Position numbers and translations under genes: made by a program. 55,725 bases of DNA. It comes from 2-01-FULL-39-10-A sp964565795. GTDB taxonomy: Bacteria; Patescibacteriota; Microgenomatia; Levybacterales; UBA12049. This document shows, piece after piece, positions 7,670-15,256 of the stretch (position 1 is the first letter of the stretch; each line of letters starts with the position of its first letter). The stretch spans positions 1-55,725 of the forward strand of contig CAZMGC010000004.1 of the NCBI GenBank assembly GCA_964565795.1, written 5' to 3'. The notes under the pieces are model-generated. The model worked only from the letters and a program-made list of their open reading frames with translations, ran no database searches and was not told the DNA's origin.

Positions 7670-9385
7670 ATGATAATTTTAATATCTTTTGCTTTTTTAG
7701 CTGGAATAATAACAATTCTTTCTCCGTGTATTCTCCCAATTCTTCCTATCGTTTTATCAGGAAGTTTTGGTTCGAAAAGAAAACCGTTAGGAATCGTTTT
7801 TGGATTTATTTTAAGCTTTACTTTATTTACTCTTTTTCTTTCAGCTATAGTCAAAGCAACCGGTATATCCGCTGATGCACTAAGGAGCCTTTCAGTAGTT
7901 ATTATTTTAATTTTTGGAATAAGCTTAATACTCCAAAATTTTCAAGTTTTTATGGAAAGACTTTTTTCGCGTCTATCTACAAAATTTTCCGTCAATGGAA
8001 ATCACGAAGGATTCCATGGCGGAATATTAATCGGATTAAGCCTGGGGCTTGTTTGGACACCATGTGTTGGACCAATAATAGCTTCTGTTATAACTTTGGC
8101 TGCAACCAGCACGGTAAATTTTGCTGCATTTTTCATAACTCTTTCATATGCCTTAGGAACTGCGATACCTATGTTTGCAATTATGATTGGTGGACGCGGA
8201 CTTCTCCAAAAGATCCCATGGCTTCTACCTAACACAACTAAGATTCAAAAAATATTCGGAGCGTTTATGATTCTTACTGCAATTGGAATATTTTTTAATA
8301 TTGACAGAAGATTTCAAATTTTTATACTAGATAAATTCCCCTCATATGGAACTGGACTAACAAAGATAGAGGATAACCCTTCAGTTAAAAATCAACTCAA
8401 TAAAATTTTTAATAGCGGCTCTAAAAAATCAGAAAAATCATCAAGCACTCTTGAAAATTATGGACCAGCTCCAGAAATAATTCCCGGAGGTGAATGGGTA
8501 AACTCAAATCCTCTTCATGTCTCAAAGCTTCGTGGAAAAGTAATATTAATTGATTTTTGGACATATACTTGCATAAATTGCATTAGAACTCTTCCATATC
8601 TAAAAGACTGGAATGAAAAATATAAAAATAAAGGACTTATGATAATAGGAGTCCATTCTCCAGAATTTGAGTTTGAGAAAAATATAAATAATCTGAGAGT
8701 TGCAATTTCAGATTATGAAATTGCTTACCCAGTTGTTCAAGATAATAATTTTTCCACATGGCGTGCCTATTCAAATCAGTATTGGCCAGCAAAATACTTA
8801 ATAGATAAAGATGGGAATGTGAGATATTTCCATTTCGGAGAAGGTGAATATGATGCTACAGAAAAAGCGATACAGGAACTCTTAAAAGATGCTGGAAGCA
8901 AAATCACAGCAGGGATTAAGAACAAAGAAGATGAAATTGTCTATAATTCTCTTTCGCCTGAAACATATCTTGGATCAGAAAGAATGCTCTATTTTCATCC
9001 AAATGGAAATGTTTCAAATGGTGAATACGCATTCACTTTAGAGAAGAGTATCCCAAGAAATAAATTTACGCTTGGAGGTAAGTGGATAGTTTCGAATGAG
9101 TATTCAGAAAGTTCTTCTGGGTCTATACTGGAATATAATTTTAATGCGAAAAAAGTTTTCCTAGTTATGCGATCAACCAACGAAGCTCCAAAAAAAGTAA
9201 GAGTTTATATAGACGGGAATCTCATTTCAAATGATCAATCAGGAATCGATGTTATTAATGGAATCACGACCGTAAATTCAGACAGATTATATGATCTAGT
9301 TAATTTAGATAAAATTGAGAATCACACACTTAAATTAGAGTTCCAGGATGAGGGAGTAGAAGTTTTTGCTTTTACTTTCGGTTAA
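7670..9385 (+). CDS. dipZ: DipZ-like fusion: CcdA/DsbD transmembrane domain + TlpA-type thioredoxin + C-terminal beta domain
   Basis: 571 aa. Residues 1-215 are a CcdA-like membrane domain with about six helices and its two redox cysteines in LSPCILPILP (Cys20) and WTPCVGP (Cys132). Residues 260-410 are a thioredoxin-like domain with WTYTCINC (Cys301, Cys304) and YWPAKYLIDKDG. Residues 430-571 form a beta-rich domain like the C-terminal part of mycobacterial DipZ. It should carry electrons from cytoplasmic thioredoxin to the outer face of the membrane. It follows the anchored thioredoxin gene by 50 nt and probably shares its mRNA. Confidence 0.9.
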   Translation: MIILISFAFLAGIITILSPCILPILPIVLSGSFGSKRKPLGIVFGFILSFTLFTLFLSAIVKATGISADALRSLSVVIILIFGISLILQNFQVFMERLFSRLSTKFSVNGNHEGFHGGILIGLSLGLVWTPCVGPIIASVITLAATSTVNFAAFFITLSYALGTAIPMFAIMIGGRGLLQKIPWLLPNTTKIQKIFGAFMILTAIGIFFNIDRRFQIFILDKFPSYGTGLTKIEDNPSVKNQLNKIFNSGSKKSEKSSSTLENYGPAPEIIPGGEWVNSNPLHVSKLRGKVILIDFWTYTCINCIRTLPYLKDWNEKYKNKGLMIIGVHSPEFEFEKNINNLRVAISDYEIAYPVVQDNNFSTWRAYSNQYWPAKYLIDKDGNVRYFHFGEGEYDATEKAIQELLKDAGSKITAGIKNKEDEIVYNSLSPETYLGSERMLYFHPNGNVSNGEYAFTLEKSIPRNKFTLGGKWIVSNEYSESSSGSILEYNFNAKKVFLVMRSTNEAPKKVRVYIDGNLISNDQSGIDVINGITTVNSDRLYDLVNLDKIENHTLKLEFQDEGVEVFAFTFG

Positions 9386-9469
9386 TTATCTTCCTGTTCC
9401 GCGTCTTATTCCTCTTTTTCTTTTTGCGAATGGTCCTTTACCAAGAGTTTTTCTTTTAGATTTTGCCAT
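9386..9469 (-). CDS. 27-aa strongly basic micro-protein, possibly a small ribosomal protein
   Basis: A short ORF with ATG at 9467-9469 and TAA immediately against the dipZ stop. It has a full AGGAGG Shine-Dalgarno 5 nt upstream, rare in this window. The product begins MAKSKRKTLGKGPFAKRK and ends RGIRRGTGR: 12 of 27 residues are Lys or Arg, with many Gly. Size and composition resemble very small ribosomal proteins such as bTHX, but I cannot align it with confidence. It could equally be another RNA-binding peptide. Confidence 0.6.
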   Translation of the reverse strand: MAKSKRKTLGKGPFAKRKRGIRRGTGR

Positions 9470-9473
9470 AATT

Positions 9474-9479
9474 TCCTCC
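9474..9479 (-). promoter_or_regulatory. perfect Shine-Dalgarno AGGAGG of the 27-aa ORF
   Basis: AGGAGG on the minus strand with 5-nt spacing to ATG. It decides the start and is the main evidence that this micro-ORF is translated. Confidence 0.65.
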
Positions 9480-9495
9480 TAATTATATTTTACCA

Positions 9496-10041
9496 TTAAT
9501 TCTCAATATATTCATCCTTAATTTCTTTTCCATACTTTTCTAAAAGCTTGTGGATTTTTGGACCAATCACATAACTACAGTACATTGCATCTCTATTTCT
9601 TTCATAATAATTTTTGTGATAATCATCTGCCTCATAGAAATTTTTAAATTTTTCTACGAAAGTCACGATTGGTCGAGAAAAAGTTTTAGATTCTTCTAAT
9701 TCTTTTATAAATTCTTCCGTTATTTTTTTCTGAGTATCATCATGATAAAAAACAACAGATCTATACTGTGGGCCAATATCATTTCCCTGTTGATTTGGAG
9801 TAGTTGGATCATGAGTATAGAAAAAGACCTCAAGTAATTTTTTAAAAGGGATTACCTTAGGATCAAACTCAATCTGAACTGCTTCAGCGTGACCCGTTTC
9901 TCCTTCTGAAACTTCTTCATATGATGGGTTTGGAAGATTTCCACCAGAATATCCAGGAATTGCGCTATTTACCCCCTTAAGTCTTTGAAAAATTGCCTCA
10001 GTGCACCAAAAACACCCTCCTCCAAACGTCGCTTTTACCAT
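9496..10041 (-). CDS. msrA: peptide methionine sulfoxide reductase MsrA
   Basis: 181 aa with the MsrA active site GGGCFWCTEAIF (Cys10 nucleophile), PGYSGG, the EVSEGETGHAEAVQIEFDP block and YTHDPTTPNQQGNDIGPQYRS. It reduces methionine-S-sulfoxide using thioredoxin. There is no fused MsrB domain and no signal peptide, so it is cytoplasmic. It lies downstream of its own extended -10 promoter, and the 27-aa ORF follows it on the same strand, perhaps as one unit. It belongs with the adjoining thioredoxin/DipZ genes as an oxidative-damage block. Confidence 0.95.
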   Translation of the reverse strand: MVKATFGGGCFWCTEAIFQRLKGVNSAIPGYSGGNLPNPSYEEVSEGETGHAEAVQIEFDPKVIPFKKLLEVFFYTHDPTTPNQQGNDIGPQYRSVVFYHDDTQKKITEEFIKELEESKTFSRPIVTFVEKFKNFYEADDYHKNYYERNRDAMYCSYVIGPKIHKLLEKYGKEIKDEYIEN

Positions 10042-10047
10042 AAAAAC

Positions 10048-10075
10048 ATTATAGCATTCATTTTTATGTTATAAT
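10048..10075. promoter_or_regulatory. back-to-back extended -10 promoters of msrA (-) and the beta-helix gene (+)
   Basis: TGC-TATAAT on the minus strand (hexamer 10048-10053) ends 6 nt before the msrA ATG. TGT-TATAAT on the plus strand (hexamer 10070-10075) ends 6 nt before GTG 10082. Only 16 nt separate the hexamers, so RNA polymerase could hardly occupy both at once. Confidence 0.65.
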
Positions 10076-10081
10076 TTGCCT

Positions 10082-10687
10082 GTGAATAACACATTTAGCC
10101 CAAATGTATTTTTTGACCTCTCAGACTTCGAACATAGATCAATTTTTGAAGTAGAAAATGTCTGGGAAGTTCTTCCGAAAATTTCAGAATTTATTAAAGA
10201 AAACTCTTCTCAAAACGTAACACTAGGGGAGGGGACCGTAGTTGAGGAAGGAGCTTTTATTAAAGGTCCAGCGATAATTGGTAAAAATTGCTTCATAGCT
10301 CACGGCGCTTACATAAGAGAAAATGTAATCATAGGAGATAATGTAAAAATAGGGCATAGTGTAGAAGTTAAAAATTCTATTATTCTAAATAATACAAATG
10401 TTGCGCATTTTAATTATCTAGGAGACAGCATTCTAGGAAATAATATAAATTTTGCCGGAGGTGCAATTACTGCAAATTTTAGACTCGACGGAGCAACTAT
10501 TAAGATAAAACATAATGGTAAAGAAATAGAAACAGGACTCCCAAAGATTGGGGCAATAATTGGCGATTCATCAAAAATCGGAGTGAGCTCAGTTTTAAAT
10601 CCAGGAACCATTCTTTCAAAAAATACAAAAATTTTTCCCTTAACTAGTGTGATTGGAGTTCATTTAAACGAAGAAACAATTAAATGA
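10082..10687 (+). CDS. left-handed beta-helix protein like the GlmU acetyltransferase domain
   Basis: 201 aa from GTG 10082, chosen because the -10 ends 6 nt earlier and the in-frame TTG at 10076 touches the -10. Hexapeptide-type repeats run from residue 50 to 190 (GAFIKGPAIIGKNCFIAHGAYI and following). The segment AHFNYLGDSILGNNINFAGGAITANF closely follows the GlmU acetyltransferase pattern H-x-x-Y-x-G-D...N-x-G-x-G-x-x-x-x-N. No nucleotidyltransferase domain is attached. It probably acts on a sugar nucleotide for cell-wall precursors. It overlaps the next gene by 4 nt (ATGA). Confidence 0.75.
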   Translation: MNNTFSPNVFFDLSDFEHRSIFEVENVWEVLPKISEFIKENSSQNVTLGEGTVVEEGAFIKGPAIIGKNCFIAHGAYIRENVIIGDNVKIGHSVEVKNSIILNNTNVAHFNYLGDSILGNNINFAGGAITANFRLDGATIKIKHNGKEIETGLPKIGAIIGDSSKIGVSSVLNPGTILSKNTKIFPLTSVIGVHLNEETIK

Positions 10688-11307
10688 AAGGCAAAATACT
10701 CCTCTTTGATATCGACGAAACTATTTTTAACCCTGGATCATTTCTAGAAAATTTTTACAGTGAGATCGTAGATAGTTTTAACTTATCAGATAAAGATTTA
10801 ATTAAAATTAAAAATATTTATATTCAGATTAAACAAGAATATGGATATTTCTCTCCTGCAGATTTTCTAGAAAAAATAATCGAAAATCATCCTGAAATCG
10901 ATAGGTATTCTCTAGAAAAAGTCTTCTGGAATATTGATTTATTTAATAAAAACGTGTATAAAGACGCTTCAGTCATCAAGGATCTAGGAAGAATTGGAAA
11001 TATTGGAATTTTCTCAAAAGGAGAAGAAAGTTTTCAAAAACAAAAAATATCTTTTCTTTCAGATATAGTTGAGCCAGATGACATACATGTTTTTAGAAAT
11101 AAACTCGAAAAGATTAGTGAGATCCTGGATATTTATCAAGATTTAAATATTTATTTTATCGATAATGAATTAGAAGTTTTAGAATCAATTAGGAAATTAA
11201 ATCCAGACGCAAACTTAATTTTAATTGACCGAAAAAATGAATACGAAAATTCAGATATAATTAAAATCAAAGACTTAACAGAATTAAAAAGCTTAATCTA
11301 TGACTAA
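10684..11307 (+). CDS. HAD-superfamily hydrolase
   Basis: 207 aa. Motif I is LLFDIDETIF (nucleophile Asp9, Asp11), motif II is IFSKGE around residue 115, and the motif III/IV region reads IYFIDNELEVLESI, all typical of HAD phosphatases; the cap is helical (residues 17-85). The substrate cannot be told from sequence. It overlaps both neighbours (ATGA with the beta-helix gene, 8 nt with yvcK), so the three genes form one operon. Confidence 0.75.
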   Translation: MKGKILLFDIDETIFNPGSFLENFYSEIVDSFNLSDKDLIKIKNIYIQIKQEYGYFSPADFLEKIIENHPEIDRYSLEKVFWNIDLFNKNVYKDASVIKDLGRIGNIGIFSKGEESFQKQKISFLSDIVEPDDIHVFRNKLEKISEILDIYQDLNIYFIDNELEVLESIRKLNPDANLILIDRKNEYENSDIIKIKDLTELKSLIYD

Positions 11308-12298
11308 AATACCTAAAGTCGTTACAATCGGGGGAGGAACAGGAAGCTATGTCGCCCTTGAGGGACTTAAAAAATACAACTTTAAATTAACAGCTATCGT
11401 TACCATGATGGATAGCGGCGGATCTAGTGGAAAATTAAGAGACGAACTTGGTGTCCTTCCTCCTGGAGACATAAGACAATGCCTGGTCGCTCTTTCTGAA
11501 TCTTCTAAATTAATGCGGGATATGTTTAACTACAGATTCGAAGAGGGAGGACTTAAAGGACATAGCTTTGGAAATATATTTCTTTCAACCCTAGAAAAAA
11601 ATACAGGAAGCATGAAGAAAGCTATTTCTGAAGTAGGTAAAATTTTGAGGATCAAAGGAAATGTAGTCCCAATAACGTTCACAAAAGACACAAATCTTTG
11701 CGTAGATCTTGAAGATGGAACATCAATAGTTGGAGAAACCCATATTGATGTTTTGGAAAAAATGCAAAAAAGAGCAGGAATCGTAAAAGCATATCTAAAA
11801 CCTGAAGCAGAGCTAAATGAAGACGCAAAAAAAGCAATTGAAAAAGCAGACTACATTTTGATTGGGCCCGGTGATCTTTATACAAGCATTATTCCTAACC
11901 TACTGGTAACTGGGGTTTCTGAAGTGATAAAAAATTCAAAAGCTAAAAAAATATTTGTTATGAATCTCATGACTAAATATGGTCAAACTACTAAATACAC
12001 CGCCAAAGATCATCTTGAAAATCTTGAAAAATATTTAGGAAAAGGCGTAGTGGATTTTATATTAATTAATTCAAGAATGCCGAGGGGAGCCACCCTAGAA
12101 TGGTACGAAGATTTTGGTGAAAATCCTGTAGAGGATGACTTGGATGAATCTAAATATATTGTAATTAGAAAAAATTTAATTAAAGATGTAATTATCAAAG
12201 CTGAAAAAGGAGATGCCTTAAGACGAGGAATTATTAGACATGACCCAGAAAAACTATCCAAAGAAATATCTGAAATAATTAATGGACAAAAAAACTGA
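11300..12298 (+). CDS. yvcK: YvcK/CofD-like protein (gluconeogenesis/morphogenesis factor)
   Basis: 332 aa. The N-terminal VVTIGGGTGSYVALEGLK nucleotide-binding motif, MMDSGGSSGKLRDELGVLPPGD and the later IGPGDLYTSIIPNL are diagnostic of the YvcK (UPF0052) branch of the CofD family. YvcK binds UDP-sugars and is needed for normal cell-wall synthesis in several bacteria. Its linkage to a GlmU-like beta-helix protein agrees with a role around UDP-GlcNAc. Full length for the family. Confidence 0.9.
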   Translation: MTKIPKVVTIGGGTGSYVALEGLKKYNFKLTAIVTMMDSGGSSGKLRDELGVLPPGDIRQCLVALSESSKLMRDMFNYRFEEGGLKGHSFGNIFLSTLEKNTGSMKKAISEVGKILRIKGNVVPITFTKDTNLCVDLEDGTSIVGETHIDVLEKMQKRAGIVKAYLKPEAELNEDAKKAIEKADYILIGPGDLYTSIIPNLLVTGVSEVIKNSKAKKIFVMNLMTKYGQTTKYTAKDHLENLEKYLGKGVVDFILINSRMPRGATLEWYEDFGENPVEDDLDESKYIVIRKNLIKDVIIKAEKGDALRRGIIRHDPEKLSKEISEIINGQKN

Positions 12299-12389
12299 AT
12301 TTAATTGGTTAAAAAATCTCTCGATTGGATTCACGATCGTTTCAGTTGGGATTTCAATTGCGGTTATTTTATTTATTTTCTCAAGCTAA
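12282..12389 (+). CDS. 35-aa single-pass membrane peptide overlapping the yvcK end
   Basis: ATG 12282 opens a 35-codon frame that overlaps the last 17 nt of yvcK. After a short polar stretch (MDKKTEFNWLKNL) comes a hydrophobic helix (IGFTIVSVGISIAVILFIF). The clean amphipathic-then-hydrophobic layout and the operon-like overlap support translation; no family is recognised. The stop converges on the VIT-family gene with a 4-nt overlap. Confidence 0.45.
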   Translation: MDKKTEFNWLKNLSIGFTIVSVGISIAVILFIFSS

Positions 12390-12886
12390 ACTTTAAAAAA
12401 CTTTCCTACTAAAAGCCCCATTAGCGTCGCAGCTCCTCCAAGAATTAAAATTTCCATTGCAGATTTTAATGGATTAACTTTTACAATATGTGCCTTAAAT
12501 AAGCCCAATACAAAAAGTCCAGCTAATGCAAAGGCAATACTTAAAGATGCTGCTAAAGGCAGCTTTAAAATAATGATAGGAGTCAACACAACGAGACCCC
12601 CGAGGAAATATGACAACGCCATTAATCCTCCCCCTACAACCAAACTGTCTGTATGCTTCCCTGTTTTATCCATTTGGTGCACAGACTTCTCGCTCATATA
12701 TTGGCCAGCTCCCATAGAGAGTGATTCAACAGTTATTGTTACAACTCCAGCTAAGATAACCAATTCTTTGTTTTGAGTTCCAGCAGCAACTCCAGCAATT
12801 ACACCAGTAGTTGAAACTAAAGAGTCTTGAAAACCAAAGATGATACTCCTTAAATAATCTTCATGAATGTTGGAAAACATGCTCAT
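12386..12886 (-). CDS. VIT1/CCC1-family membrane transporter
   Basis: 166 aa with five hydrophobic segments. The first helix carries IIFGFQDSLVSTTGVIAGVAAGT and the second VESLSMGAGQYMSEKSV, matching the VIT family signatures (FGxxDGxVST and SMxxGEYxS). Members move Fe2+ or Mn2+ across membranes. Two family positions differ (DG to DS, GEY to GQY), so transport activity is likely but its ion is uncertain. The cytoplasmic metal-binding insert is short compared with plant VIT1. Transcribed from a leaderless-type promoter (TGATAGAAT, 8 nt before ATG). Confidence 0.75.
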   Translation of the reverse strand: MSMFSNIHEDYLRSIIFGFQDSLVSTTGVIAGVAAGTQNKELVILAGVVTITVESLSMGAGQYMSEKSVHQMDKTGKHTDSLVVGGGLMALSYFLGGLVVLTPIIILKLPLAASLSIAFALAGLFVLGLFKAHIVKVNPLKSAMEILILGGAATLMGLLVGKFFKV

Positions 12887-12894
12887 ATTCTTTT

Positions 12895-12934
12895 ATTCTA
12901 TCAAATTGACATTAGATCTTGCTTGCATCATAAT
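12895..12934. promoter_or_regulatory. divergent promoters between the VIT gene (-) and a 61-aa membrane protein (+)
   Basis: Minus strand: TGA-TAGAAT with hexamer at 12895-12900, 8 nt before ATG 12886. Plus strand: TTGACA (12906-12911), 17-nt spacer, CATAAT (12929-12934), 6 nt before ATG 12941. Both predict leaderless transcripts. Confidence 0.65.
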
Positions 12935-12940
12935 TCCCAT

Positions 12941-13126
12941 ATGGCAAAACCTCGAAAAACATACGGGAAAAAACCATTCTGGCATTGGATAATTTTCTAT
13001 CTTTTTATCGGCGGGATAATCTATGGACTATTATACTACTCGGGAGTTATTAATTTTGGAATCAGTAGCTCAGAATACAACTCCGACTACTCCACAAACT
13101 CATCTGACTACAATTACTTAGAATAA
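12941..13126 (+). CDS. small single-pass membrane protein, 61 aa
   Basis: Start taken at MAKPRKTYGKK because the promoter lies directly before it; the open frame upstream (to 12863) would precede the promoter. A basic N-terminus is followed by one aromatic-rich TM helix (HWIIFYLFIGGIIYGLLYY) and a short Ser/Tyr/Asn/Asp-rich tail that would face outward. I do not know a function. Its position before dsbB may mean a link with the envelope redox genes, but this is only context. Confidence 0.6.
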   Translation: MAKPRKTYGKKPFWHWIIFYLFIGGIIYGLLYYSGVINFGISSSEYNSDYSTNSSDYNYLE

Positions 13127-13162
13127 AATATAAAAACTCTTTCTATAAATACGAAAAGGAAG

Positions 13163-13168
13163 TATAAT
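13163..13168 (+). promoter_or_regulatory. -10 element for dsbB
   Basis: A perfect TATAAT ends 10 nt before the dsbB ATG at 13179; a leader of about 4 nt is predicted. Confidence 0.5.
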
Positions 13169-13178
13169 CAATCTATAA

Positions 13179-13601
13179 ATGTCGTTTTTAAAAAAGAATA
13201 TATTGCAGTTTTCATTAATAATCGCCCTTACATCTACCCTAGGCAGTTTATATTTTAGCGAAATACTAAAACTTCCTCCATGTTTATTGTGCTGGTATCA
13301 AAGGATATTTATGTATCCTTTAGTTATTATTTTTGCAGTTGGTATTTGGAAAAAAGATAAAAATATTCCATACTTTGCTTTACCACTCAGCGTAATTGGC
13401 CTTATAGTCGCTGCTTACCATAATCTTCTTTATTATAAAATAATTCCTGAAAGCCTGGCTCCTTGCACACTAGGAATATCCTGCACAACAAAGCAAATCG
13501 AATGGCTAGGGTTTATCACAATTCCTTTTCTTTCTTTATTAGCATTTATTGCTGTAACTCTTCTTCTGTTGTTATTTAAAAGATATTCTACTGCCAAATA
13601 A
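13179..13601 (+). CDS. dsbB: DsbB/BdbC-type disulfide bond formation membrane protein
   Basis: 140 aa with four TM helices. The first redox pair is PPCLLCWYQRI (Cys35, Cys38) and the second is Cys96 and Cys102 in APCTLGISC. The family reoxidises a thiol oxidase and passes electrons to quinone. No DsbA-like partner was recognised within the window. The cysteine-rich exported proteins at 41-51 kb are plausible clients of the pathway. It is followed after 2 nt by the GT-C gene. Confidence 0.9.
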   Translation: MSFLKKNILQFSLIIALTSTLGSLYFSEILKLPPCLLCWYQRIFMYPLVIIFAVGIWKKDKNIPYFALPLSVIGLIVAAYHNLLYYKIIPESLAPCTLGISCTTKQIEWLGFITIPFLSLLAFIAVTLLLLLFKRYSTAK

Positions 13602-13603
13602 AA

Positions 13604-15256
13604 ATGAAGCTTGATAAAAGTTTTTTATTTGTATTTGTAATTTCTATTTTTCCTCTCTTAAATTTACTGACTCCCGGATTATTAGTAAGTCACGATGCTT
13701 GGCTTCACGGTGGAAGAATTGCAAGCTTTTATCAAAGCCTATCAGATGGGATTGTAATTCCCCGCTGGGCGGGAAACCTTAATCTAGGCTTTGGAAATCC
13801 AATTCATATGTTTGTTTATCCATTGCCTTCCTATGTCGGCTCATTTTTTCATTTCTTAGGATTAAGTATTACAGATTCCATTAAGCTGATGTTTGCTACC
13901 TCATATATTTTAAGCGGAATTTTTATGTATTTGTGGATCAAAGAATTCTTGGGAAAGAATGCAGCAGTTGTCGCATCAATTTTATATTTATTTGCGCCTT
14001 ATAGATTTATAGATTTGTATGTTCGGGGAGCACTAGGGGAACACATTGCCTTTTTATTTATGCCTTTAGTTTGCCTGTCTATTCTTAAAATCAATAATTC
14101 AAAAAAAATGAACTTTAGAAAAATATTAACTGGAGCAATAGCTATATCTTTTTCATTCGCACTTTTGATTCTATCCCATAACACAATAAGTCTCATCTTT
14201 ATTCCTTTTATTATTTTTTATACACTTTTTCTTTTTTATCAAAATAAATCAAAGAGAAATTTATCATTAACAATCTTTTCTTTGGGCTATGGAACTCTCC
14301 TAAGTTTTTTCTTTTGGTTCCCTGCTTTTTTTGAAGGAAAATACACCCTAAGAGATATCGTCACTGCCGGAGAATATGCAAAACATTTTGTAAATCCTCA
14401 AACATTGATATTCAGTCCTTGGACTTTTGGAGGATCAACTTTTTTCAGTAATCAATTAGGAATTATGCACTTATTATTATTAATATCCTCTTTGTTTATT
14501 TTTAAAAAAATTTTAAACAAAAACAACAAAGAAAGACTGCTTTATATTGGAGCAGTTACAATTCTATTCACAAGCATTTTTTTAATGCTAAAGGAATCAA
14601 ATTTCATTTGGCAAATATTTACGACTCTTCCCAAAATCCAATTTCCTTGGAGATTTCTAGCAATCACTGTATTTTGTCTTTCTCTTATTGGTGGACTTGT
14701 AGTCTCGAAAATCAGCAATAGACTTATTTTATTTTTAATAATTTTTTTTACGATTGCTTCAACAATAAGCTATTGGCATGCAAAAGACTACGATACTTAT
14801 TTTAACGATACATATTTTAAAAATGAATTCAAAGGGACAACTGATACTGGTGAGATTTCACCAATCTGGTCAATTAGATTCATGGAAAAAGAAGCAATAA
14901 GCCCATTTGAAATAATCGACGGAAAAGCAACAGTTGCGATCTCGGAAAGAAAATCTAATTATCATGATTACGTAATTAGAAACGATGAAAAAATAAGAGT
15001 AAAAGAAAATACATTGTATTTTCCTGGATGGAAAGTATATGACAATGGAAAATTAATTTCTGATGTTGAATTTCAGGACCCAAAAAATAGGGGATTAATT
15101 ACTTTCTATCTAGAGAAGGGGATGCATAATATAGAAATAAAATTTGAAGACACAAAACTTCGAAAATTTGCTAACTATGTAACTTTTGCTTCTCTAATTC
15201 CAATTCTTTTCTCATTACTTTATCTAGTATTAACTCTTAGAATTAAATTGAGATGA
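13604..15256 (+). CDS. polytopic membrane protein, PTPS-related (GT-C-like)
   Basis: 550 aa with about 11 TM helices and a C-terminal extracytoplasmic beta segment. The N-terminal loop reads SHDAWLHGGRIASFYQSL, then IPRWAGNLNLGFGNP and later PYRFIDLYVRGALGEHIAF; this is the pattern of the 6-pyruvoyl-tetrahydropterin-synthase-related membrane domain found in many CPR genomes. The architecture matches GT-C glycosyltransferases that use lipid-linked sugars. It overlaps the next gene by 4 nt, and the two probably act on the same envelope glycan. Confidence 0.75.
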   Translation: MKLDKSFLFVFVISIFPLLNLLTPGLLVSHDAWLHGGRIASFYQSLSDGIVIPRWAGNLNLGFGNPIHMFVYPLPSYVGSFFHFLGLSITDSIKLMFATSYILSGIFMYLWIKEFLGKNAAVVASILYLFAPYRFIDLYVRGALGEHIAFLFMPLVCLSILKINNSKKMNFRKILTGAIAISFSFALLILSHNTISLIFIPFIIFYTLFLFYQNKSKRNLSLTIFSLGYGTLLSFFFWFPAFFEGKYTLRDIVTAGEYAKHFVNPQTLIFSPWTFGGSTFFSNQLGIMHLLLLISSLFIFKKILNKNNKERLLYIGAVTILFTSIFLMLKESNFIWQIFTTLPKIQFPWRFLAITVFCLSLIGGLVVSKISNRLILFLIIFFTIASTISYWHAKDYDTYFNDTYFKNEFKGTTDTGEISPIWSIRFMEKEAISPFEIIDGKATVAISERKSNYHDYVIRNDEKIRVKENTLYFPGWKVYDNGKLISDVEFQDPKNRGLITFYLEKGMHNIEIKFEDTKLRKFANYVTFASLIPILFSLLYLVLTLRIKLR

